A stretch of DNA of 64,000 bases from Triatoma infestans (GCA_011037195.1 JAAEAF010006711.1:1-64000), one strand, 5' to 3'; shown: positions 43,141 through 55,037, counted from the first letter of the stretch. The notes: a model not told the origin generated them from the sequence alone. Numbers and translations are program-made.

Positions 43141-43984
43141 AATCTAAGGATATCTAGCAGCCTAAGGATGCACTGAAAGACGATATAGATAATGTGAGTG
43201 TGAAAATTTTGTAATATTTAATTCCAGCATATTATGTAAATCTGTATATGTCTAAATAGTTTAGCAATTTAGTAAGGGAAAGACATAGTTGTGTCGCGAA
43301 TATAATGTACACGGGTCTTGTATACATTGTATATATACGTTAGGTTGTGTATATAATGTAAATAGTTCCTATGTTTAGATCACATATAGTAGGTATAGGA
43401 AAAGTAGGAGTCAAGGAATATCGAGTACTCTCGTTCATAGTGTACACAGGACGAATGAGTGTGAAGAATAAAAATGTCTAAGTTGTGGATGCCGAAAGAC
43501 TGATTAGGTTTTATGTATGTAGTATGGGAGTATTTATTAGAATGAATATATTTATTAGCATGTATATATATGTAAGATAGGTTAGAGTATAATTGAGACT
43601 AACGTGCGAATGGTATGTAGGGACCAGTTGCCGTTCAGCGTTGGGAACTGTCTTGATTGCGTAATCTGTTTACTGTACTTGGGAGCCACTGAATTTTGGA
43701 AGAGTGGGCCTAAAGCCGAAATTGGTGCTCCGGCACAAGAGCGAATGGAAAGAATGAATGTAAGTTTGAATGACTAGTGTTGATTAGGTTAGAGTGAATA
43801 AAGGAATTAGGGATTAGTACAGTAGGACAAAGGACCTCAGTTGGGCACCTGGGGGCGGGGGAACAAGAAAAACAACAAAGCCACAAATGTATTATATATA
43901 TCGTGGAGCATCTGCAAAATAAATTCTCCTTCATTCAGAGTACTGGTGAAGGAAGAAACATACAGAAAGGGAGAGAGAGCCAGA
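43141..43984. other. AT-rich spacer; LINE 3'-region-like segment
   Basis: 43400-43440 contains GGAATATCGAGTACT (loop GAATATCGAGTA at 43416-43427), the same loop as in the two hairpins at 62053-62134, but here the stem is not intact. 43600-43860 is richer in G+C with no recognised domain. It may be the 3' region of the same LINE type as at 62.2 kb. Confidence 0.4.
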
Positions 43985-44115
43985 AAGAAAGCAATTTATA
44001 AAAATCACTTTTTCGGATTTAGGAGACCTCACTACGTGTATTTCCGGTGAAAATCGATATCAACAATTTGGCCTGATTGCAATACTTACTCTTTACCTGC
44101 GGTAAGAGAAAATAA
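43985..44115 (+). repeat. R-family hairpin-end fragment
   Basis: ATCACTTTTTCGGATTTAGG, GACCTCACTACG, TTTCCGGTGAAAATCGATATC and GCAATACTTACTCTTTACC ... GGTAAGAGAAAA match the last 130 bp of R. Confidence 0.7.
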
Positions 44116-45134
44116 AAATTACTTTGTACGTATATACTGTAATATATTTTATATCTATTTTTTTGGTTTTATAACATATCACAGTTGTGATAACCATTTA
44201 AAATCCGCTACTATTTTAGCTGTGGAAGCAGCTGGAAACTCAGTACGTTATTATTGAAATTCACTGTTTTAATTAAAAATAAAGCAATAAAATTATTAGG
44301 TCAAAATAAAATCGTTATCCATAACAATAAACATTTTACAATTTTAAGGCACATATGTTTCATTAAAGTTTAACTATACTTTTAAAATGTTATTATTTTA
44401 TATTAAAGTGGACGGTACCACCACGAAGTTGACAGAAGCTGTTCCAATAGAAAGGCCGGCTTATATAAGAATTTACATAAATCTATTGCATTAAATCAAG
44501 ACTGAAACATTTATTAGATTATCTAATCCTTTTAAGTGATGAAGATAAGGGTTAAAGCAGGCTTAATTAAAATGAAGAGTCCAATAAAGACCCCCTAAGT
44601 AGAGAGAAAGCAAGTCGGTTGAATTGGGAGATTTAATGCCAGGACTTAATGTACAATCAAAAATGTTATCCTTTATCTATTAAATAAAAATCAACAATCA
44701 TTTCTAAATCAAAGGAAATCATTAATGATTCTAATACATCACTAGAAAAAATATCAACATTAAAAATGGATTTAATTGTTTTTTAAATCAAATATTTAAC
44801 AATGAAAATTAAGAAATCTTTTGGAAACAGAACATATACTTATAATAGTTGTGATGGATGCAAGAAATATAAAAATATATTTAATTTGAAAAAAATCAAA
44901 ATTATGAAAATATGTGACATTTCCCTTGCAAAAGGACATTTCAGGTAGAAGACCACTATTGTCCTTTAGAGTTCATGAACTTGATAGCATTGTGTACCCC
45001 TTCTTCTCACAGGGGAAGATTTGAAATAACAATTAGAAGACATTCCTTCAATATAGTTGGTTGTCTTGCAACACCGAAGCAGAACACTTGTTTTTTCACT
45101 CTCTTAGCATCAGTGCATATTAATAAGTTAATAA
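44116..45134. other. No gene recognised; AT-rich
   Basis: AT-rich spacer; short frames without domains. Confidence 0.45.
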
Positions 45135-45312
45135 CTTCCTTGCAAATAACTTGTAGTTATTATTTTAATAGAATATATTTATTGTTAGCAGTGGTGACTA
45201 CTTTCTTATTTCTAATACTTCTCTCTTAAACATAATATATACTTTCAAGCCCTTTTACTAATACACAAGCTACCAGCACACAAACACACAACATCCACAC
45301 CAATTGCATTTC
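45135..45312 (+). repeat. Fragment of the gag-only family LTR (3' half)
   Basis: TTATTATTTTAATAGAATATATTTATT, then a C-T-A-A-T-A-C-T-T-C stretch, TTCAAGCCCTTTT, ACACAAGCTACC, and ACATCCACACCAATTGCAT match, with many differences, the last 180 bp of LTRs A/B (for example 32070-32226). It is an older, diverged relative. Confidence 0.7.
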
Positions 45313-46019
45313 ATAGTCTACGATGCTGTCCAAAGAGAAGTTAAGTAATGCGTATTTTTTCACACAAGCTTAACGCCCAAACTACCAAGATTAGGTCTTA
45401 CCCCGGGGGGGGGGGGGAGGAAGCACGCACTTACTCCAATATCTTTCCAAGTACCATAATATTTATTAGTTAGCGGGGTTGGAACCTTTCACAGGTCCAG
45501 TTCAGGTACCTTACAATGTCCAGCTCCCAATCGTAAACGCCGCAATCGTATCGTCATTTGGATTTTATCATAGGAGAGTTATTAAAAGGTCCTGAAGAAT
45601 AATAGGAATTTTTTTTTTATCAAAATACTGCTAAATTATGGATTATACTCGTATTTTGAATTTTTTACTAAAACTGTGGTCATTGGCGCCCGGAGCTTCC
45701 CCGTGTTGCACTGCCGGCCGGTGTTCTCTTAGATAGCTTACAAGCTCTTGGTATACAAGTTCTTGGAAGAATGCGATTATTATGGGTGATTGTTGAGTGT
45801 AGGTCAACCCCCAGGTCAACCAGGATTCTATTGCATCGGGTTCAAATACATTGATTACTCCCACGGAGGCAACAATAACAGAACATCCTACGCATCCTGA
45901 CATTTAACATATTTACATGTAACGTCGACATAGGTTAGCTTGCATGAACTCTGTAATAAAACTTTTATATCAAAATAATGGAATGATCAAATACCTTTTT
46001 TAATATTTATTTTTAGAAA
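45313..46019. other. G run, unidentified ORF and SINE fragment
   Basis: A run of about 13 G lies at 45404-45417. 45675-45735 is an inverse SINE piece (CATTGGCGCCCGGAGC ... TGCACTGCCGG). The minus-strand open frame 45903-45643 begins M-S-G-C-V-G-C-S-V-I-V-A-S-V-G-V-I-N-V-F but runs into the SINE. I do not recognise it, and it is probably not a gene. Confidence 0.4.
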
Positions 46020-46485
46020 CACCTACTGTTTACTTTCTCTTACTCCTAGGAAGAGGATGTATTGCGATCGTGTCAGAGTTTCGAACTTGAGATTTTACCG
46101 GAAATACATGTTTTGAGGTCTCCTGGGTAAGCAAAAAAGTTTTTAGCGAATGGTGTTGGTGTGTGTTTCTGTGCGTGAGTATGTGTAAACAAAAACAATC
46201 TTTCAAAAACGAAAAATCGCAGGAAGCTCAAACGAGGTATTCCATCTGGTTTTAACTGGATAATCAACTAGATTATTTATTTATTTATTTTTTACTTTAT
46301 CGCGATTTTCTTAAAAACCCTGCAATTTCCTACAAGATTCTCTTTAAATGTCCTACACGATCTTATACACATAAATACCTATCACATTTATTTGAAACAT
46401 TTTCTCTTGAATATTGATTTTTTTGAGGGGTTACTTGGGGGGGAAAAGTAATGTTAAGCTTTCCCCCTAAAGTATTACTTAAGTA
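46020..46485 (-). repeat. R-family fragment, split by Tigger
   Basis: Begins ACTTTCTCTTACTCCTAGGA with the hairpin end, followed by the T/G microsatellite region and part of an internal unit up to CCCTAAAGTATTACTTAAGTA. The Tigger element begins right after, at a TA. Confidence 0.75.
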
Positions 46486-47245
46486 CAGTATAAATCGTAT
46501 ATAACGACACCGGGTAAGGAATAACCGTTTATAACGTACAAAATCTCCGGTCTCGTGAAATGCATAGTAGGAAATGCGTAGGGACTCGTTTATAACATAC
46601 AACCGTTTATAATGTACAAATTGGTTGTAAGTGAACATATTCCAGGATTCTTTGAACTGTTTGCTATCGGTTATAGTGAACAGGAAATAAGTGTAAACAC
46701 AGCTGCCAAATTAATTTTAGGAATGATTTCCCAACTTTTCAAATTCTACAAATCTGAGTCTTGGAAAACATACACTTGACAAATTTGTTAATGATTTTAT
46801 TAACAAAATGACAATTGCCTCGTCAATCATTTTCTATTGAGGAAAAATTCGAAATAATTTCTCGAATTGAATCGGGAGATTGTGCGAGTAATATCGCGAG
46901 TGAAATGGGGAAATCTCGTTCCGCTATATCGGGAATTATTAAAAACAAAGAGAAGATAATTGAACAATACAACAAGTGCCATAAAGTTAAAAAAAAATAC
47001 GAGCCTCTCATCAACACAATGATTTGGACACCGCACTTTTAAGTTGGCTCAAACAACAACGAGCGAACAACATACTCGTTAATGGTCCTATCCATCAGGC
47101 CAAAGCGAATGAGCTAGCTTCTCTTTTAAAAAAAGTAAATTTCACATGCAGCACGTTATGGATACCAAGATTTCGTGCTCGGTATGACATAGTTTTCGGA
47201 AAAATCTCAGGTAAGTCAGCTGGTGTTAAACAGAGTTTGAATGGA
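46486..47245 (+). mobile_element. Tigger/pogo DNA transposon, 5' part
   Basis: Starts after TA (46484-46485) with CAGTATAAATCG, followed by repeated CGTTTATAACGTACAAAAT-like motifs (46524-46620) typical of Tigger ends. The transposase N-terminus follows. The element is cut at about 47245, where another repeat begins. The catalytic DDE part and right inverted repeat are missing. Confidence 0.82.
46815..47240 (+). pseudogene. Tigger transposase: CENP-B-type DNA-binding domains
   Basis: First part: F-S-I-E-E-K-F-E-I-I-S-R-I-E-S-G-D, then I-A-S-E-M-G-K-S-R-S-A-I-S-G-I-I-K-N-K-E-K-I, the CENP-B N-terminal helix-turn-helix. A frame change near 47020 leads into L-D-T-A-L-L-S-W-L-K-Q-Q-R-A-N-N-I, G-P-I-H-Q-A-K-A-N-E-L-A and W-I-P-R-F-R-A-R-Y-D-I-V, the second (Tc5-type) HTH. 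Both bind the transposon ends. An ATG in this frame is not obvious: the frame begins at TTG-CCT-CGT, probably a mutated start. Confidence 0.88.
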
Positions 47246-47249
47246 GACT

Positions 47250-47360
47250 GGCTTGAACATGTCTGGCATATTTATATTGTTCTTGACCGGTTTCGGATTT
47301 TCATCCATCGTCAAAGCAAATTCAACAAATTCGTATACAGAGTTCACTTCAATGTAATGT
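47250..47360 (-). repeat. Dispersed hammerhead-like repeat, copy 2
   Basis: Minus strand: TTGACGA, one T, GGAT-GAAA-ATCC (a perfect 4-bp stem with GNRA loop), then GAAACCGGTC. It differs from the hammerhead core only at the first base (T for C). Confidence 0.65.
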
Positions 47361-47429
47361 TTCTGTTACTATTTCGTTCTCAGTGTAACAGAAACAATAC
47401 TCTAACGTTTTTCCTTCTAAACTAGCTAC

Positions 47430-47796
47430 TGCAACTAGTTTTAAGTGGGTTCGTATAGATAAAATACTCTAAACTTCAATAAAGAAAACACCAATTTATT
47501 GTTATACATAATAAATTACAAAATACAACACTTAATAATAATTACTTCACAGTTTAAATCACAAAAGTTCACTCTGTTCACTTTTTATACACCTTCCATA
47601 AACTTACACTTCGTTTGTAAGTCGAAACTCTCCCAACTCTCTGTGATCCCACTATTTATACCGGTGGAAAATGGTATGGTACTTCCTCGAACCTTCTATA
47701 AAGAGCTAGAGTGCGCCGCCAGCGCTTCCTAACGGCCACTAGGAGAACCCAAGGTTGCCACTTCCTTCCCCAGATGGCACCACTGGCTGCGTTACA
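47430..47796 (-). repeat. Solo LTR of an unidentified LTR retrotransposon (367 bp)
   Basis: Read on the minus strand it starts TGTAACGCAGCC and ends CTAGTTGCA (TG...CA). It has a TATA-like GTATAAATAG (about 47661-47652) and an AATAAA signal (about 47498) near its end, the expected LTR layout. No matching partner LTR or coding region is in the window. A clear target duplication is not seen (left CTAC, right ATAC). Confidence 0.68.
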
Positions 47797-47809
47797 ATAC
47801 GTTAAAATG

Positions 47810-47938
47810 AACTCTCTATACGAAATTTGGTGAATTTGCTCTGACGATGGACGAAAATCCGAAACCAGTCAGAAACAATATCAATATGCATGCTACGACG
47901 GTTAAAATAGCTGATGTTATCCAGCATTGCGGACCCAC
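47810..47938 (+). repeat. Dispersed hammerhead-like repeat, copy 3 (best motif)
   Basis: At 47841: CTGACGA (exact CTGANGA core), one T, GGA/TCC stem around CGAAAA, GAAAC at 47861, then CAGTC. The A-C/G-T pair forms a 2-bp stem III with C as cleavage-site base. TTTGCT before the core can pair in part with AGAAA after it (stem I). The copy is interrupted at its 3' side by the solo LTR at 47939. Confidence 0.7.
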
Positions 47939-48544
47939 TGTAGTGGAAGGACAAAATCGAAAAATAATAGTTTAAAGTTTCTGAATATTTTATAGTTTCC
48001 AAAATTGTATTTTTGTTAATATTTTATAATTATTTTAGTGCTGTGAAATTACCTTCAAAAAGTGTGTATTTTAGAACCAGGTATATTAAATCTGGTCATT
48101 GCTATTAAGAAAACAAAGGCACTAAATCCCGTTAGGGTAACTCTTTTGTATAAGAGAATTCCCCCGCGAGAGAGAGAGCAATTCCAAAGAAGAGAGCCAT
48201 CAGCTTTAAAAGAGTAAAGAGTAGACAGTCTAAACTCAGCCTTCAATCAATACAGTCGTAAGCTAGAACACTTCAGGAATCGCTCTCTTAGTATCAGTGC
48301 CAGTTATAAGTTAAAACATAAGAGTTTAGCATCTAATCTAGATTAATTAATTGATTTATACTTAATCGCTGTGATATTATAAAGCTATTTAAATTCAGTT
48401 AGAAAATATATTTATTCCATAATCTACTAGTGCGTTCTTAATTATTCTTACATTCTATCTATCTCAAACAAACACAAGCCCTTTTCGCTAAAACGCTCAC
48501 GCCACAACCAACTACAAACTACAAACATCACCAAACACATTACA
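47939..48544 (+). repeat. Solo LTR of the gag-only family (606 bp)
   Basis: Starts TGTAGTGGAAGG, ends CACATTACA, with a 4-bp duplication CCAC on both sides (47935-47938, 48545-48548). It carries the CCCCCGCGAGAGAGAGAGC motif. A solo LTR with intact duplication is the product of recombination between two LTRs, so a complete element once sat here. Confidence 0.92.
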
Positions 48545-48548
48545 CCAC

Positions 48549-50139
48549 CCACATTTTCAAAAAAATATTTTATTATATACATAATAATGATGAGTATAGA
48601 AAAAAAATGACCATTTCTCAATAAAAAATCTAATTTTATTATCTTTTATGTTTTTTTTTAATTAATGTTCAATATAGCCCATTCTGAATGACTGTTGTAA
48701 GCTATCTTTCTGCCAGCTATTGCAACCTTAACTCCTTCCCTAATTCCTTGGTCTTCCTGAGAATCGTGAGTTAAGATTCACTTTTAATTGCAGGATCTAT
48801 TACCTGACAATATAGTCAGATTCAGGTAAAAACGAATAAACCAGAAATACTGACGGAAAAACCAGCAAGATATGACGGAAAAACCAGCAAGTACTATCCA
48901 TATTTTTGTTAATGCTAAGATCGATATAAACTTATATAAACATTTCAAGATTAAAAAAAAAAAAATAATAATCACTATTTAGCATACTAATACTTTTGCA
49001 CGGCAAGAAAGTCTTGTGAATAATGTGCAACGGACTTTCTTTTTTTTCAAATAAATTGTCTAACAACAGACATATTTAACTGTTCTAATATAATTACAAA
49101 ATATATCGTAAGTTGTAAATTAGACTGTCCAATTCTAGTAGATTGTTTTACTATAAATTCTTATTACTACGTTTAAAGGACGCTACTGAAAGCTGAAATC
49201 GATTTAAATAGGTCCTTTGCCTTATACTATATCAGCAACTAGTCTGTTTTATTTCTTAAAATTGTGAACAGTCACGCGATTACCCTATCGTCACTAAATA
49301 TACAAAATCAAATTACCATCATAAAAAAAAATCTGCAAGGATTAAGTTAGTTTTATATTTATTTTTCTTTTTTAGTTTGTTTGTTTTTAATTTTTTTTTT
49401 TTTTTTCTTTAAAAAGAGATCATGTTTCTTTTCAGTCTAAAATGAAAGTAAATGTACTCGTGTTAAAATCAATATTGCTGTAAAATGTGAAATTATGACT
49501 CAGATATACGTATATATAACTGTGTGGAGCTTACCTCTCTTCAGGGTTTCATAATGAAGCCGCAAAATATGAAAGATTATTATTGTCATGTTAAAAATAG
49601 ATTGTCCTTTTAATGTAATTATCTCTTTTCCGGTTTATATCATTAAGTTATGACGACGATTGTAAAATCTTCAATTGAATTAAAAATAAATTATCAATTT
49701 ATTTTATATTTGTCCTAAATATCATAAAGTCTGTTCATGGTTCATAATGTGTGTTGCCTTGAAAACGTTGCCTTTTGTGGTATTAAAAGCATTTTAAAAG
49801 AATAAAATGTTAAAACAATAACTTCAAATCAAACAATTACTGGAGTGAATTAAATTCAATTGTAGATCATAGCTGACATAAGACCGGCTAGATAATATGA
49901 AGTACTTTTTCTTTCTAGAAGAAGAAATAGAAAAAGAAGAAGCAAACAGAAGATCATTTGCATTTATCGTCAGATCTCTCTTTCCTAACCTTTTTGCCCT
50001 CAAGAATCCCTTGAGACATTTTCACGTCTGGCAGCTCTCTAGAATAATTATTACTATATCAACATTGCCAGGCATTTCAATTTGATCGGCTAGGTTAATG
50101 TAGCAACACAGCACATGTAAGGTGATGTTGATCATTTTT
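48549..50139. other. No gene recognised; AT-rich with T/A runs
   Basis: Long T run at about 49391-49406 and several A runs. A short duplication GACGGAAAAACCAGCAAG occurs twice near 48852-48888. No coding signal recognised. Confidence 0.45.
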
Positions 50140-50520
50140 ACTTTCTGTTACTCTTGGTAAGAGGACTTTTTTTTTTTAATTTAAGGCGCGTCAACATCTA
50201 TGGTCATTGGCGCCCGGAGCTTTCTCACTGCACTGCTGGGCACCAAACAGTGTTCTCTCGTTACAGACAACACTGTCCATCACCGGACAATCTCCGTCCG
50301 GTGTAAGAGGCTCCTAGGAAGAAAAAATCTAAGGGTAACACAGCTGGACTCGAACCCGGGTCCTCCGCATGGGAGTCCAGTACGCTAACCCTGGGGAAGT
50401 ATTATGATAGTGTCAAATATCTGTAAGGACACAGGAAATAGAAAATACATGTTTTGAGATCCCCTGAGGAAGAAAAAAAGTTTTCAGGCGAATGATCTGT
50501 ATTTATTACAATGTGTAACT
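50140..50520 (-). repeat. R-family fragment split by a SINE
   Basis: TTTTACTTTCTGTTACTC and GGTAAGAGGA (50165) continue at about 50395 with GGGGAAGTATTATGATAGTG and TTTTGAGATCCCCTGAGG. The break coincides with the hairpin end of R. Confidence 0.72.
50168..50398 (-). mobile_element. tRNA-derived SINE, full length, inside R
   Basis: Minus strand: the A-box region is partly degraded, B box ACCCGGGTTCGAGTCC, body GTCTGTAACGAGAGAACAC, GGGCGCCAATGACCATAGATG, end GTTGACGCGCC followed by A-rich tail (T run at 50168-50180 on the plus strand). It is one of the best preserved copies. Confidence 0.88.
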
Positions 50521-51244
50521 TATAATAATAATAATAATAATAATTAGTTTATTTTAATGTAATCGAGCCAATGAAGAATCCTTTGGATTTGGAATTGTAA
50601 TTTTCAATTTTTTAAACTATTGTATTTTGTTATAAAATAATAAAATAATTGTTACTGAAAAATATGTGAAAATAATATTGTGAGAACAATTCTAACAAAA
50701 ATCATATTTTAAAATGAAATAAATGGGATTAGTCTTGTTAACGGAGCTAGAAATATAATGCGAGATCAGTGGTTTTCCCCCACTTTTGATGTTGTGTTAT
50801 ACTCCCACTACTAGTTGATAGAGTCTAGTTTTAAACGAGTTATTACTTTTTCGCCGGCAGAAGCTATGCTCCCTGTACTAATATCATAATAAAATATATT
50901 TTATATTGTGTTAGTTATTATTTATCTACCTTCACCAGTTATTATTTATCTATCCATCTTCCCCTTTTTTGGACGTCGCGGAAGGTGGGCCTTATTATCT
51001 TTGTCTTTTCTATTTTCCTTTAGAACGAGCGCGCTGGAACGTGTTCGTTCATTCCCTCCTTCCCACATACTCTAGGACTAGGAACTTCAACCTCTCCCTT
51101 CTTGTGGACAGCATGGTGGCTCTGTCGTCTTTTCTCCTTCCTTGTACCATCAACGGTAAAAGAAGCACTAGGCGACGATCGCTTATTAGTGAACAGTGTC
51201 CTGAGATATCTGCAAGCGGTCTCTTTATTTAAAAACATTTAATA
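50521..51244. other. (TAA)n tract and unassigned sequence
   Basis: (TAA)n at 50522-50544. 50940-51235 is less AT-rich and has open frames on both strands, but no domain is recognised. Confidence 0.35.
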
Positions 51245-51800
51245 CCTCGATTGAATTTTTTGGTTCTTGTTGCTTGATGTTTATGTGGACTGTCTTGTTT
51301 ATGTGCTCTGTTTTGTAGTTTATTAGTAGATTTATGGTTGTTGGGTTGTTTTGCTTGGGGAAGTGAAACCCGTCAATCTCTCCGTGGTGCTTTCTGGCAA
51401 ACACGCTTCGGAGTAGGCTGACAGATGCGGTACCGGTTCGGGCGGTATAACCCAATAGGGAGAGCAGAGCCGTGGTGAAGGAAACCTGTCTAGAGGAAGA
51501 AGCCCAAAACATGAACCGGATCCTACTCGCAAGAGGTTGAACTTTGGACCAGCACCTCAAGTTCCGGTAAACCCTTAACCCGCTTCCAAACACAGAACAA
51601 ACAATAAACCGGATGGATCAAATCGGAAACGATTAAAGTGTCTGGAATCGTAAAGCAAAAGAAAGCTTTTTATGAAAAGTGTCTCTCGGACCACCGATCT
51701 TATAATTTTAGAGCGAATAAGGAAGTTAAGAAGAAAAGGAAGGAAACTATTAACCAATACTGGAACAAGGAATGCCGCCAATTAATTTGGTTGAATGACG
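51245..51800 (+). pseudogene. LINE fragments: 3'-UTR-like segment and ORF2 linker
   Basis: 51250-51345 (TTTTTTGGTTCTTGTTGC ... ATGTGGACTGTC) matches 57965-58045 downstream of another LINE ORF, so it is a LINE 3' region. 51640-51785 reads I-V-K-Q-K-K-A-F-Y-E-K-C-L-S-D-H-R, then E-V-K-K-K-R-K-E-T-I-N-Q-Y-W-N. This resembles the segment between the endonuclease and RT of LINE ORF2. The order (3' region before linker) shows rearrangement or two insertions. Confidence 0.5.
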
Positions 51801-52064
51801 TTTGAGCAAATATATTCAATAATAATAACTTATACTATTAATGTTAATAATTAACAATAATCGATTATGGGATTTATAACTAATTAATGAAAAAAATTAA
51901 GAATTATACTATAGTGGCTTATATCAGTATTTATTTCATTATATAATATAACTCTTGAGAATGGAGTAAAAGAACGCCGGAAACGCTGAGTGCATTGTAA
52001 GAAAAAAGAGAAAATTTCTAAAGGCTATAAACTTGGTTTTTGAGCTACCTAGCTATATAATAAA

Positions 52065-52641
52065 ATATCTGGTGTGAAACACACACAACTTTCTCTTACT
52101 CCAGTTCTCAAAATTATAATTGACAAATTTTATAGTTTGTGTACCAAATTTAATGAAATTGGTCGAAAACTGAAAAAACTGTCCAGCAAAAGCGCACTTC
52201 CGGTTTACTAATTGTCTTGAAACTCGGAATTTTGGCCAGCTATTTATTTCTACTATAATGTGGTGTTGAATGATAGAATTGTATAATCAACGAGATAGCA
52301 CGTTACGAGAAAAAACATAACCCTCACCCCCCTCCAAAAGTGCCCTTAAATGAATTTTTCCCAGAGAAGTATTTTAAATAAAAGTGGTAGAGTCTTTGTA
52401 TGTTTTAGTTTTATCTAGAAGTTTCAAGAAATCGCGAATCATTTTGTGAAAATTGCAAAAAAGTAACAAAAAAAACATATCTAAAGTGGTACTGTGTTTC
52501 CGGTGAGGAATTTTGAGTAGATAACATGTGACCTAACTGAATATCAAGTTTCAAGTTTATACTTTTGTCTTTTTTTTAAGCCGATACTGTTTCACATACA
52601 TACACTAAAACACACACACACACACACACACCATTTGCTAA
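52065..52641 (+). repeat. R repeat, left part (split by LTR element B)
   Basis: Starts TCTGGTGTGAAACAC and AACTTTCTCTTACTCCAG, runs through the internal units to the (CA)n tract at 52611-52630 and CCATTTGCTAA. It continues at 57289 with CTAAAAACCAC, so the repeat is otherwise complete. Confidence 0.85.
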
Positions 52642-53330
52642 TGTAATGTAAGGGTGTGGAGTTGTATTTGTAGTAGTGGTAGTGTGTAGCACGAGCGTTT
52701 TAGTGAAAAGGGCTTATATGTTTGTAATTTTAAAAGAGAATGAAGACTAGTAATAATAAAGTAGTCACACTGTTTTTCAAAAGATATATTCTCTAAGAGA
52801 TATTAAGTTAACAACAATATGCTTATAAATTAATTGGAATAAGTCTTAAAACTTGATATGGCTCTGATGTTTTCACTTTGGTAGCTAGAACGAGTCTCTT
52901 TAGTAAATTTAAGTATTTTACAATATCACACTATTATGTTTAAGAAATTAAGTATTTATCAAGATTAATGCAAAACTGGCACAGATATTTAGAGAGCGCG
53001 ATTCCTGAAGTGTCCTGTTTGAAGGTTGATGTGAGACTCTCTACTCTTTACTCTTTTAAAGCTGATGGCAGACTCTATTCTTTGGAATTGCTCTCTCTCT
53101 CTCTCGCGGGGGAATTTTCTTACAAAGGTTTGGCCTAACGGAATTTAGTGTCTTTGTTTTCTTAATAGCAATGACAGATTTAATATACCTGGTTCTAAAA
53201 TACACACTTTCTGAAGGTAAATTCACAGCACTAAAATAATTATAAAATATTAACAAAAATACAATTTTGGATACTATAAAATATTCAGAAACTTTAAACT
53301 ATTATTTTTCGATTTTGTCCTTCCACTACA
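52642..53330 (-). repeat. LTR element B, 3' LTR (689 bp)
   Basis: Minus strand starts TGTAGTGGAAGG (53330) and ends at 52642. The polypurine tract GGAGGGGGGATAA lies directly upstream (53343-53331). It differs from the 5' LTR by several substitutions and small indels, including an 11-bp difference near 53240. Confidence 0.93.
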
Positions 53331-55037
53331 TTATCCCCCCTCCTGGAGAAATTTTTCGGCACGAAAAATTTGGGAGATAATCTGGAGTTGTAGAGGCTTG
53401 GAAGTTATCGAGAGGCGTGTGTGTAACGTCTGCAAGGTGGCCGTGTGTTGTAGGGTGCAGTCATCTTCTTCTGCGGCTAACGCTGCTTGAAGGTGTGAGC
53501 GTTGCGTCGTGTTTGAATGTATTCTCAAGCGAACGCTGCGTGAGTGGGTGAACGTTGCTGTGGTGGTAGGCTGATAGGTGAACAGCGAACACTGCTTGGC
53601 GAGTGAGAGTGTTGCGGATGAAGAAGTGACTGGCAATGGGTAGACAAGTCGGTACTGTAGGTGTGTATGTAGTTTCTTGAATTAACTCTATATGGACAAA
53701 AAAAAAACTCTTAAGTATTTCAAAAATAATTAACAAATAAATAAATACACAAAATACGCAAATAAAAAAAATATATATATTTAATAAGCGTGCAGGGATG
53801 CGCAAGGATGTGAGGATGATCGCAAGGGGTATGAGAAGATGAAGATCTTTTCCTTTTGTAGAAATTTTGTGTTTCTGAAAATAATCATACAGAGTTATAC
53901 ATAAATACATTATTGTTAATTTCAATTTCTTAAAGTTAATCATGCAGTTTTCATGCAATCAAATTCATGCGCATGGAATAACATTCATACTCATGCAATC
54001 GTGCAGACGACGAAGATTCTTGGATCTGTAAAGGAGAGGTTAAACAAATTTAAATTTCAACAAATATTAGTGTAAAAATTATTAAAGCTAAGAGGTAAAG
54101 ATAAAATATCTAGCTTGAGGGGTGTGTGCAAGTATTTCGGCCGTTTCTACAGCTATGAGTTCTTTCAACTGTTTTGCGTTTTCTAGATGAGTTGAATATA
54201 ACCTTGAACAATACAAGAAAATAATTAAGTATTATAAAAATATAACATTAAAATACAAATGACAGACAAGTACAAGAATAATACATATTGTTAAATTTCC
54301 TTTTAAGGCGGACTGAAAAAAAATTAATTAGTCAATAGTATATATAAAAAATTATTAATATCATCACATATTAAAAATAGCAACAAATTCACTAGGACAT
54401 CTTGATTTCTGCAAAATAAAATAAATTACAATTATTATTTAAATATACATGCAATAATTACAAATATTAAAGCCGGAATAATTTTATGACTCGAAGTACG
54501 ATAGTTTTCAGTGCTGAAACAAAAATAATATGTCATTATTGCAACAACTTAATTAGATATAAACCTGATACATTTATTGTTACATATAACATTTACATGT
54601 GGTGTAGTATGTAAAGTTAAGAAGTGTGATAGATTGAGAATTATTTCAAGAGATTCAATGTATAGTTGTGTATGTATTGTGTGCGCGAGGTGGCACAGAA
54701 ATTTTGTGGCTAGTTACTAGGAATTTTAGTGAACTTAGCGATTAGTACTAAATTGGTGTGTTTGAGTACTAGTTGACAATTGAATGTTGAATTTAAGTGT
54801 TAGATACGTGCGCAAATTAATGATTGCCCTGTAAGAATGTTTCTACAAGTATTCATTGGAAATTGCCTTTTAATTGCGAAAGTATGAATTCGCCAGAAAA
54901 TTTGGAATTTTTGACATTGTCCGCATGCAAATGAAGGGACGTGATGCCATAATTAGGTATTATTTGGTTAGTCAGGACTGATGGAAGCAGGTATGATTGC
55001 CTTGGTCATATCAGATTTTCGAGAAAGCGACTGAGGG
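53331..55037 (-). other. Post-gag region of LTR element B, non-coding
   Basis: About 1.7 kb between gag and the 3' LTR. The first 0.87 kb corresponds to 33691-34614 of copy A. No D-T/S-G, YxDD or integrase motif appears in any frame. A 165-codon open frame (53958-53461) has hydrophobic Ile/Phe-rich segments and no recognised domain. 53460-53640 contains degenerate AACGCTGC/GAACGCTGCG-type repeats. It may hold packaging or structural RNA signals. Confidence 0.6.

Noticed and set aside
45643..45903. Possible tetraspanin-like exon (Cys-Gly-rich start)
   Set aside because: The second half is SINE sequence and the first half lacks tetraspanin landmarks such as CCG or four membrane segments.
53461..53958. 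165-codon frame in the post-gag region as a possible env-like or new gene
   Set aside because: Hydrophobic Ile/Phe-rich composition follows from AT-rich DNA, the C-terminal part overlaps short repeats, and there is no intact counterpart in copy A because that region is deleted. Unsupported as a gene.
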